Made by a program: the position numbers and the translations under genes. The notes beneath the pieces were generated by a model that was not told where the DNA came from, made no database searches, and saw only the letters and a program-made list of their open reading frames with translations. Positions 15,411 to 22,834 of a DNA stretch of 24,117 nt are shown here, in pieces (within the stretch, counting starts at the first letter, position 1; the number at the start of each line of letters is the position of its first letter). Source of the DNA: Candidatus Neomicrothrix sp. UBA825. Lineage in GTDB: Bacteria > Actinomycetota > Acidimicrobiia > Acidimicrobiales > UBA8592. Location: NCBI GenBank assembly GCA_002295705.1, contig DBHP01000100.1:24744-48860 (forward strand), read 5' to 3'.

Positions 15411-15907
15411 TGGTTGCACAAAATGTCTTCTTCGCCATCCTCGCACTTCTTATGATCGTATCGGCGCTGAAGGTTGTCACAACAAAGAACATCGTGCATG
15501 CCGCACTATGGCTCGTGCTTGTACTCGCTGGAGTAGCTGGCCAGTTTTTATTACTAGGCGCTGAATTTGTAGGTGTGACACAAATATTGGTCTACATCGG
15601 TGCTGTAATCGTTTTACTTCTATTCGGCGTCATGCTTACAAAAGCGAGCATCGGTGATGAAGAGAATATAAATATGCCCAACAGAGTCTTACCTGCAGTG
15701 ATCGGAACACTGATGTTCGCCGTAATGTCGTATTCAATTATTGATAGTTACCGAGGGGAAGAACTCCCCAAAGAAACTGTAACAAACGCAGCAAGAGTTT
15801 CTGACTCCATCTTTTCTGATTTTATCATCCCTTTTGAAGCTGTTTCTGTGCTTCTCCTCGCAGCGCTTATAGGAGCAGTTGTTATTGCTAGGAAAGAAGT
15901 CGCATGA
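15410..15907 (+). CDS. nuoJ: NADH-quinone oxidoreductase subunit J, second copy (165 aa)
   Basis: This is a five-helix connecting-arm subunit. The diagnostic third helix is TQILVYIGAVIVLLLFGVML, and the last helix is VSVLLLAALIGAVVIARKE. It lacks the 58-residue acidic tail of the first copy and is of ordinary minimal length. The start overlaps the nuoI stop by one base, and the end overlaps nuoK (ATGA at 15904). Confidence 0.94.
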   Translation: MVAQNVFFAILALLMIVSALKVVTTKNIVHAALWLVLVLAGVAGQFLLLGAEFVGVTQILVYIGAVIVLLLFGVMLTKASIGDEENINMPNRVLPAVIGTLMFAVMSYSIIDSYRGEELPKETVTNAARVSDSIFSDFIIPFEAVSVLLLAALIGAVVIARKEVA

Positions 15908-16203
15908 CCATCGCACAATATCTTCTTCTAAGTTCAGTCCTTTTCTGCATAGGAATTTATGGGGTACTTGCGCGTAAAAATGGCGTAATGGTTCTAATGT
16001 CTATTGAATTAATCCTCAATGCAGTAAACATAAACTTGGTAGCCTTTTCCGCACTAACGGACAATATTGCTGGAGAAGTCTTCGCACTATTCGTGATTGC
16101 AATAGCTGCAGCAGAAGTAGGCGTCGGGCTAGCAATCGTTCTTTTGATATTCCGTAATAAGAAAAATGTTGATTTGTCTGAAATAGATCTGATGAAGGGA
16201 TGA
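15904..16203 (+). CDS. nuoK: NADH-quinone oxidoreductase subunit K, second copy (99 aa)
   Basis: This is a three-helix MrpC-like subunit. The functional glutamates are E35 (MSIELILNAVNINL) and E71 (AAAEVGVGLAIVLL), again 36 residues apart. Length is normal. It overlaps nuoJ and nuoL by four bases on each side (ATGA), indicating tight translational coupling. Confidence 0.96.
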   Translation: MTIAQYLLLSSVLFCIGIYGVLARKNGVMVLMSIELILNAVNINLVAFSALTDNIAGEVFALFVIAIAAAEVGVGLAIVLLIFRNKKNVDLSEIDLMKG

Positions 16204-18512
16204 ACATGGCAAATCTACTTACTCTCGCAGCAGCAATACCCTCTAAATCGGTACAAGCAACCGGGTGGTTTCTAGAAACAGCATGGTTAATACCTGCACT
16301 GCCTGCAATATCTTTTTTCCTAATTTTATTTTTTGGGAAGAAAATGAAATACAAGGGCGCAGAGTTCGGAATCACAGCTATTGCACTCTCTTTGATTCTC
16401 GCAATTTGTTGTGTCGGCCAATGGATGAACCAAGTCGATAACGCAAGCGATAACTACAAAAAGACTTCCTCATACGAAACCGAGGAAAAATATAATGAGA
16501 CCTCCTCTCAGGACCTTGAAGAAAATGCCTTAGCAGAACCTATTGAGGTGGCATCAGCTGAGCAAATAAATATTTATGCCGCAGGCGAAGAATCAGGATA
16601 TGAAGCAGTTGCTGTTGATGCAGTGATTGAGCGATTCACATGGTGGGAGACTGGGGGTAAAAAATTCCAAGTAGGTATTATGGTGGACGGTCTTGCAGTG
16701 ATGATGCTCTTCGTCGTAACAGTAATTTCTCTTCTGGTACATATATATTCAACAGACTACGTGTCAGGAGACCGAAGATATACCCATTATTTTGCGTTCC
16801 TAAGCTTATTTTCAGCATCCATGCTTTTCTTCGTCCTTAGCGAAAATATCCTTCAAACAATCGTCGGTTGGGAATTAGTTGGAGTGTGTTCATTTGCGTT
16901 AATAGGCCATTGGTGGGAAGAAAAACCAAACTCAGATGCTGCTTTAAAGGCATTTTTAACCAACCGCGTGGGCGATATGGGTCTTTTAGTGGGGATGATA
17001 ATACTCTTTTGGTCCGCTGGGTCATGGAGCATCGTTGATATCAATGTTGCAGCCATCAACAATGAAATTGGGCAAAGTACCCTCCTCATAGCTTCGTTGT
17101 GTTTGACTGCTGCTGTTATGTCAAAATCTGGACAATTCATCCTCCATACTTGGTTACCAGACGCCATGGCTGGCCCAACTCCTGTCTCAGCCCTAATACA
17201 TGCCGCCACGATGGTTGTGGCAGGAATATATATGGTCGCCCGACTCTATGGAGTCTTCTTTGAAGGCTACGATATTGCAGGATCGAGCTTTAACGTTCTT
17301 GCTCTTGTCGGATCGGTAACCCTAGTCGGAGCGGGTTTATTAGCTTTCGTTCAAGATGACATAAAAAAAGTACTCGCATACTCAACGGTCTCGCAGCTAG
17401 GTTACATGGTTATGGCACTTGGAGTAGGAGCCTGGACAGCTGCGGTGTTCCACCTATTCACTCACGCTTTCTTCAAAGCAGGCCTCTTTCTTGGAGCTGG
17501 TTCTGTAAGCCACTCTGTACACAGCTTCGATATGAAAAAATCAATGGGAGGTATGCGTAAATTCATGCCCACAACCTACAAAACTTTCATCATTTGCACC
17601 ATTGCACTAATGGGATTACCGCCGCTTGCTGGCTTCTGGTCAAAAGATGAAATTCTTGTAGGAACAGGTGGATGGGGTCTTTTCGGGGGAACAGGCGGAA
17701 ACGGTTCATACGTATTCGCGTTGGTTATGGGAATAATCGGCGCAGCACTCACCTGCGCATACATGACTAGGGTCATCTATTTAACTTTCTTTGGTGAATT
17801 TCGCGGAGATACCCACGGACATGGTGACCCCCACGAATCGGGCAAAAGAATTACGGTTCCCCTTATCATTCTTTCCATAATGGCAGTAGGAGCAGGCTTT
17901 CTGAATTTACCTGTAGGCTTCCTCACAGGCAATACAACAAATTGGCAAGAAAGATTCGGTCACTACGTTGAACCCGTAGCCACATACTTCCCAGCAATAG
18001 CACATGGCACACCAAGCTGGACTTTAGCAATCTTTTCAACCATTGTTGCCCTCACAGGAGTAGGCCTCTCGGCGCACTACTTCTTTAACAAAGTTAATGC
18101 CCAAAGCCCAGCAGCAACGGAACTCGCTAATGGGCTCACAGCAAAAAATAAATTAGCAAAAGCTGGGCATACCGTTCTTAAACAAAAATACTATTTGGAC
18201 CATCTTTACACTGACATCATAGCCAACGGTACTAAAGGGCCCGTCGCAGATGCAGCTTATTGGACGAACCAAAATGGTATTGATGGAATTGTCAACCAAG
18301 TAGGTAAACAGGCAGCAAATTCAGCAACATTTGTTTATGAGAAGATTGACCAGAACTTGGTTGACGGAGCGGTAAACCTCTCAGGTAAAGCATCTGAAGG
18401 TCTTGGTGAAACCACTCGTACTATTGTTCAACGCGGCAAGGTTCACCAATATGCCGCCATTATGTTCGCAGCCACCACAATATTGGCTGGCTTATTTATT
18501 GTGTTTGTCTAG
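16200..18512 (+). CDS. nuoL: NADH-quinone oxidoreductase subunit L, second copy (770 aa, acidic insert)
   Basis: This is the distal antiporter-like pump. Functional residues are kept: E225 on TM5 (VGWELVGVCSFAL), the TM7 lysine in MSKSGQFILHTWLPDAM, DDIKKVLAYSTVSQLG, THAFFKAGLFLGAGS, and K482 on TM12 (FWSKDE). Relative to the first copy (E147, K402) everything is shifted by 78-80 residues. The shift comes from an acidic, low-complexity insert between the second membrane helix and the VGIMVDGL motif (about residues 80-145), expected on the outer face. The C-terminal lateral-helix region contains two DGxVN-type stretches (GIDGIVNQVGK and LVDGAVNLSGK) before the last anchor helix. The first ATG overlaps the nuoK stop; a second in-frame ATG at 16206 is an alternative start. 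Confidence 0.96.
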   Translation: MNMANLLTLAAAIPSKSVQATGWFLETAWLIPALPAISFFLILFFGKKMKYKGAEFGITAIALSLILAICCVGQWMNQVDNASDNYKKTSSYETEEKYNETSSQDLEENALAEPIEVASAEQINIYAAGEESGYEAVAVDAVIERFTWWETGGKKFQVGIMVDGLAVMMLFVVTVISLLVHIYSTDYVSGDRRYTHYFAFLSLFSASMLFFVLSENILQTIVGWELVGVCSFALIGHWWEEKPNSDAALKAFLTNRVGDMGLLVGMIILFWSAGSWSIVDINVAAINNEIGQSTLLIASLCLTAAVMSKSGQFILHTWLPDAMAGPTPVSALIHAATMVVAGIYMVARLYGVFFEGYDIAGSSFNVLALVGSVTLVGAGLLAFVQDDIKKVLAYSTVSQLGYMVMALGVGAWTAAVFHLFTHAFFKAGLFLGAGSVSHSVHSFDMKKSMGGMRKFMPTTYKTFIICTIALMGLPPLAGFWSKDEILVGTGGWGLFGGTGGNGSYVFALVMGIIGAALTCAYMTRVIYLTFFGEFRGDTHGHGDPHESGKRITVPLIILSIMAVGAGFLNLPVGFLTGNTTNWQERFGHYVEPVATYFPAIAHGTPSWTLAIFSTIVALTGVGLSAHYFFNKVNAQSPAATELANGLTAKNKLAKAGHTVLKQKYYLDHLYTDIIANGTKGPVADAAYWTNQNGIDGIVNQVGKQAANSATFVYEKIDQNLVDGAVNLSGKASEGLGETTRTIVQRGKVHQYAAIMFAATTILAGLFIVFV

Positions 18513-18523
18513 GAGAAACTGAT

Positions 18524-20167
18524 ATGGATTTTGATAACAACTGGCTCCTCAGCCTAATGATTTTTCTTCCTCTTGCAGGGGCAGCTGCCGTAATGGCAAT
18601 CCCAAAAGCTCAAGAAGATTTAATTAAAGGCGTGGCCCTTCTTACAACTTTGATAACGGCCGCACTCGGAGCATTCATGCTCATCGTATTTGATTACGGA
18701 AAGTCAGCTGATCTTCAATTCGTTGTTGATAAGGACTGGATAGGGGTTATAAACAGTCGCTATATTCTTGGCGTTGATGGAATGTCACTACCGCTCATAG
18801 CTTTAACGGTATTTATAGTCCCCTTATGCATCTTCTATACATTTGGACATTTTCCTGAGCCACGTAACCCCAAAGCGATCCTCTCACTAATTCTTATTCT
18901 TGAAACGGGAATGATTGGAACTTTCGTAGCTCAAGACCTTATCCTCTTTTTCGTATTCTTTGAAGTAGTGCTCCTACCAATGTTCTTCATGATCGCAGTC
19001 TGGGGCGGTGATGATAGACGGTACGCATCTTTGAAGTTCTTCCTGTACACCATGTTTGGTTCCGCTTTGATGCTCGTAAGCTTCCTAGCGCTCTACTTCC
19101 TAGCAGATGGAACAATCGTAGGGGATCAAGCACAAACCTTCTCAATGGTTGCCTTATCTGAAGGGGCTACCCTCGGAATAGGCCGCACAGCCCAACTTTG
19201 GATATTTGCGGGAATGTTTGTGGGATTTGGAGTTAAAGTCCCAATGTTTCCCTTTCATACATGGCTCCCAGACGCGCACACTCAAGCTCCGACAGTAGGA
19301 TCGGTAATACTTGCTGCAGTATTACTAAAATTAGGAACTTATGGCTTCATTAGAATCGCAATACCAATGCTTCCAGAGGCCGCTGCCGCATGGGCTCCTT
19401 TCATAGGCTTACTAGCAGTTATCGGAATCATATATGGGGCTCTCGGATGTCTGGCTCAACGCGACATGAAACGCCTCATAGCTTTCTCTTCAGTAGCTCA
19501 CATGGGATTCGTAATGCTCGGTATTGCTACACTCACTGACTTCGGTATAAATGCAGCAATTTTCGGAATGGTTGCCCACGGGCTAATCACTGGAATGCTA
19601 TTTTTCCTTGCCGGTTCTATGAAAGACCGATATCACACACTCGATATGAACCGACTGGGCGGCCTTCTCATATCAGCACCCCGAATGGGTTGGATATTAG
19701 GATTTTGTGCCATGGCTTCTCTAGGCCTACCGGGACTAGCAGGATTCTGGGGAGAATTTCCAGCTATTTTAGCTAGCTACAATCCAGCAGCAATCCTGTC
19801 AGAGACAACTTTCCGCGTATACATGGTCGTTGCTGCTTTAGGTACAGTTCTCGCAGCAGGGTACCTTCTGTGGATGTTGCAAAAAACAGCGATGGGAAAC
19901 CCCACTGATGAGTTTAAAGATAATCCTGAGATTACCGATGTCAAGAGGTATGAGTGGATCACGTGGGCACCAATCCTTGCGCTAATTCTCTTCTTCGGGT
20001 TATACCCAAGACCAATTTTCTCAACAACAGATGACGCTGTAGTGAAATCCCTGACCGTTGATATACAAGGTCAAGACGTTGATAATTGCCTTGAGAGCAA
20101 TGGAGAGACTGCAGGAAAGGATTGCTTCACCAACATAAGGAATCTTCTTGATGAGGCAGGTAATTAA
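18524..20167 (+). CDS. nuoM: NADH-quinone oxidoreductase subunit M, second copy (547 aa)
   Basis: This is the middle antiporter-like pump. The TM5 glutamate is E147 (FFEVVLLPMFFM), the TM7 lysine lies in FGVKVPMFPFHTWLPDAH, and GSVILAAVLLKLGTYGFIR, RDMKRLIAFSSVAHMG and E411 on TM12 (GFWGEF) are present. The tail ends in about 40 polar residues with three cysteines (DNCLES, KDCFTN and one nearby region should be checked by translation), and without the histidine-rich extension of the first copy. AGGAG overlaps the nuoL stop (18511-18515) and serves as ribosome binding site. nuoN follows after three bases. Confidence 0.96.
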   Translation: MDFDNNWLLSLMIFLPLAGAAAVMAIPKAQEDLIKGVALLTTLITAALGAFMLIVFDYGKSADLQFVVDKDWIGVINSRYILGVDGMSLPLIALTVFIVPLCIFYTFGHFPEPRNPKAILSLILILETGMIGTFVAQDLILFFVFFEVVLLPMFFMIAVWGGDDRRYASLKFFLYTMFGSALMLVSFLALYFLADGTIVGDQAQTFSMVALSEGATLGIGRTAQLWIFAGMFVGFGVKVPMFPFHTWLPDAHTQAPTVGSVILAAVLLKLGTYGFIRIAIPMLPEAAAAWAPFIGLLAVIGIIYGALGCLAQRDMKRLIAFSSVAHMGFVMLGIATLTDFGINAAIFGMVAHGLITGMLFFLAGSMKDRYHTLDMNRLGGLLISAPRMGWILGFCAMASLGLPGLAGFWGEFPAILASYNPAAILSETTFRVYMVVAALGTVLAAGYLLWMLQKTAMGNPTDEFKDNPEITDVKRYEWITWAPILALILFFGLYPRPIFSTTDDAVVKSLTVDIQGQDVDNCLESNGETAGKDCFTNIRNLLDEAGN

Positions 20168-20170
20168 CAA

Positions 20171-21703
20171 ATGCTAAATGCAGCATCCGTCCTTGGTAAT
20201 CTCCTCGCCTCAACTCCCGAGTTTGTTCGACCCCCAATTGATTGGCATGCAGTTGCTCCAGAGCTTTGCCTTCTAGGTGGCGGTGCAATCATAACCTTGG
20301 TAGATGTCATTTGGAGAGAAAAGGGAAGAGCAATGTCTTCAGCTCTAGCTGGATTATTCTTGCTTGCACCGCTGATACCCATACTTACACTTGCCATAGA
20401 TTCAGAAGACAGAAGTATGTTTAATGGTGCTTTCATCGTTGATAAATACTCGCTCATTGTCAAAGCAATATTCTTACTGAGTGGATACTTGGTAGTACTC
20501 CTATCGACAAATTACATAGCAGAAGGGGAATACTGGGAAAACGAATACTATGGCATGCTTGTATCTTCAATACTTGGAATGGTCATTATGGCCTCAGCAC
20601 GAGATCTAATCACGATATTCGTTGCTTTGGAACTGCTCTCGATACCCGCTTACATGTTAGCGACATGGCGTAAAAGGGACCTCAAAAGTAACGAAGCGGG
20701 ATTAAAATATTATCTAATGGGTGTCTTCGCCTCAGCAATCATGCTGTATGGAATGTCACTAATTTTCGGAGTTAGCGGGAGCACCATACTCGAAGAAATC
20801 AACAGCTCAATTAGCTCTGGAGAATCAAGCACATCAATAATCACCCTAGGAATAATATTCGTCATAATCGGATTTGCTTTTAAAGTCTCAGCCTTTCCAT
20901 TCCACACCTGGGCCCCCGACACATATGAAGGAGCCCCTACTCCAGTTACAGCTTTCCTAGCTGTAGCTTCTAAAGCAGCAGGCTTTGTAGCTTTAATGAA
21001 TCTCGTTGTCGTTGGTTTCTTCGGTCGCGAAGACGTATTTCAGCCGCTAATGTGGGTGCTCGCTGCGTTATCAATGACTGCTGGAAATGTTATGGCGCTT
21101 CGACAAACAAACATAATACGCCTGATGGCCTATTCAGGAATTGCTCAAGCAGGATTCATGCTGGCACCCCTAGCCGTAGCTGGAGAAAGCATAGAAATCG
21201 CTGACAAATCAGTCTCTGCCATTGTCACTTATTTAGCTATTTACGCAGCGATGAATCTTGGGGCATTTGCAATAATCTTATCTGTTGCAAGAACAACCCG
21301 ATCCGGCCAGATTGAAAGCTACAACGGCCTATTCAAAACCTCGCCTGCTCTTGCGGTAATGATGACAATCTTCCTCGCTTCACTTGCAGGTGTTCCACCA
21401 CTGGGAGGCTGGTTCGCTAAATTTTCAGTCTTCACATCTCTAACAAGTGCCGACACAAGTTGGGGATACGGGCTAGCCGTAATAGCGGCAATCAATGCTG
21501 TTATTGCATTTGGTTATTACGGCCGGATTGCGATGAAAATGTGGGTTGAAGAACCTCACAGTTCCCATACATCCCAAATAAAAGTTCCAGTATCTCTCTC
21601 AACCGCGCTTGCCATCACCGTCGCAACAACATTAGCTTTTGGAATCGTGCCCGGAATTGTCACACACTTTACAGACGTCTCTCTCATATCGTTGGCGATG
21701 TAG
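20171..21703 (+). CDS. nuoN: NADH-quinone oxidoreductase subunit N, second copy (510 aa)
   Basis: This is the antiporter-like pump nearest the quinone module. The TM5 glutamate is E154 (VALELLSIPAYMLATW), the TM7 region is AFKVSAFPFHTWAPDTYEG, the TM8 segment is PTPVTAFLAVASKAAGF, QTNIIRLMAYSGIAQAGF is present, and the TM12 lysine is K417 (GWFAKF). The protein is complete and of usual length. It is the last recognisable complex I gene. 46 bases later comes the methyltransferase gene, with no terminator visible between them, so co-transcription is plausible. Confidence 0.96.
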   Translation: MLNAASVLGNLLASTPEFVRPPIDWHAVAPELCLLGGGAIITLVDVIWREKGRAMSSALAGLFLLAPLIPILTLAIDSEDRSMFNGAFIVDKYSLIVKAIFLLSGYLVVLLSTNYIAEGEYWENEYYGMLVSSILGMVIMASARDLITIFVALELLSIPAYMLATWRKRDLKSNEAGLKYYLMGVFASAIMLYGMSLIFGVSGSTILEEINSSISSGESSTSIITLGIIFVIIGFAFKVSAFPFHTWAPDTYEGAPTPVTAFLAVASKAAGFVALMNLVVVGFFGREDVFQPLMWVLAALSMTAGNVMALRQTNIIRLMAYSGIAQAGFMLAPLAVAGESIEIADKSVSAIVTYLAIYAAMNLGAFAIILSVARTTRSGQIESYNGLFKTSPALAVMMTIFLASLAGVPPLGGWFAKFSVFTSLTSADTSWGYGLAVIAAINAVIAFGYYGRIAMKMWVEEPHSSHTSQIKVPVSLSTALAITVATTLAFGIVPGIVTHFTDVSLISLAM

Positions 21704-21749
21704 CACCTGCGGCATAGATCTAAGTGCTGTAGCCTAGAAGCGAATAGGC

Positions 21750-22772
21750 ATGATACTTGAGCAAAAGATAAAAGCAAAAATAAAAGAAGATGGTCCTATA
21801 AGTTTTAGCGAGTTTATGAAATTCGCTTTATACGACGAAACAGAAGGATTCTATGCTCATGGTGGAGCGGGAAGAAAAAAAGACTTCATTACTAGCCCAG
21901 AAGTAGGGCCATTATTCGGGAAACTTATTTCTAGAGCGATTGATAAGTGCTGGATAGAGTTTGGCCAACCATCCCACTTTACTTTCCTTGAATGCGGAGC
22001 TGGACCCGGAACCCTAGCCAAATCAATTCTAAGATCTCAAATGAAGTGTAAAAGTGCGCTCAAGTACATTGCTGTCGAATCCAGCGCCCAACAAAGCCAA
22101 AGCCACCCGTCCGAAGTCCAAACCCTTTCAAAAATGCCAAAAGAAATCGAAATCGGTATTATTTTCGCAAACGAGCTTTTAGATAATCTACCATTCGATA
22201 TCTTTGAGTCTCAAAATGATGGTTCATGGATGGAAGTAAAAATCACAGTAGCTGATCAAAAAATTTCCGAAACGCTAATACCGAATAATGAAAGTGCTCC
22301 GCCTTTCTCTCTAGAAACGCCGAAAGTAAGAGTTCCCGTTCAACGAGAAGCACAAAAGTGGCTTAAAGATGCTTCAGAAAGTCTGCACAACGGGAGAATC
22401 ATCGTAATTGACTACGCAGTTGAGAGCTTCAGATTCCAACAGAAACAACATTGGTTGCGAACATATCAGCAGCACGAAATCGACACTCAACCACTAGCAA
22501 ATATTGGGCAATCAGACATCACGGCGGACGTAGATGTGAGCCAGCTATCTGAGGTGCTACCTCTAACTTCAATTCAAACACAAGCTGAATGGTTACGAGA
22601 TTTAGGATTAGAAAACCAAGTAGAAATGAGCAAACAAATATGGAAAAGACATGCTCACAACCCAGACCTAATAGCGCTTGAAGCAAGAAGCGCAATAGGT
22701 GAATCTGAAGCACTCTCAGACCTTAGCGGTCTGGGATCTTTTAAAGTACTCGAATGGCTAGTGAAATCATGA
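21750..22772 (+). CDS. MidA/NDUFAF7-family SAM-dependent protein arginine methyltransferase (340 aa)
   Basis: This belongs to the Methyltransf_28 (DUF185, PF02636) family. Signatures seen are KDFITSPEVGPLFG (44-57), the SAM-binding loop LECGAGPGTLAKS (80-92) and the ANELLDNLPFD motif (140-150) with N141, E142 and D145. The length of 340 aa fits bacterial members (roughly 340-400). The eukaryotic homologue NDUFAF7 (MidA in Dictyostelium) symmetrically dimethylates Arg85 of NDUFS2, the NuoD counterpart, and is needed for complex I assembly. The gene sits directly behind the second nuo cluster, whose NuoD has the equivalent arginine (R70). A role in complex I maturation is therefore a reasonable inference. 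The ribosome binding site is weak (AATAGGC). Many bacteria carry this family away from nuo genes, so substrate assignment is not certain. Confidence 0.88.
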   Translation: MILEQKIKAKIKEDGPISFSEFMKFALYDETEGFYAHGGAGRKKDFITSPEVGPLFGKLISRAIDKCWIEFGQPSHFTFLECGAGPGTLAKSILRSQMKCKSALKYIAVESSAQQSQSHPSEVQTLSKMPKEIEIGIIFANELLDNLPFDIFESQNDGSWMEVKITVADQKISETLIPNNESAPPFSLETPKVRVPVQREAQKWLKDASESLHNGRIIVIDYAVESFRFQQKQHWLRTYQQHEIDTQPLANIGQSDITADVDVSQLSEVLPLTSIQTQAEWLRDLGLENQVEMSKQIWKRHAHNPDLIALEARSAIGESEALSDLSGLGSFKVLEWLVKS

Positions 22773-22830
22773 TCATAGGTCGCCTATAACTAACTGACGG
22801 AGTAATCTCTAAGCAAATAAATAAATGAGG
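22761..22830 (+). promoter_or_regulatory. Candidate promoter and operator region of the acetyl-CoA synthetase gene
   Basis: A TATAAC box (22785-22790) lies 18 bp after GTGAAA (22761-22766), a plausible -10/-35 pair placing transcription start near 22797. An inverted repeat ATAGG-TCG-CCTAT (22775-22787) overlaps the -10 and could be an operator. TGAGG (22826-22830) is the ribosome binding site of the gene starting at 22835. There is no T-tract, so the repeat is not a convincing terminator. Confidence 0.35.
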
Positions 22831-22834
22831 TTAT

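Noticed and set aside
7527..21703. Second cluster as an Mrp antiporter or a formate hydrogenlyase
   Set aside because: It has NuoA, B, C, D and I with full N2 and N6 cluster ligands, which Mrp lacks, and there is no formate dehydrogenase or hydrogenase catalytic gene.
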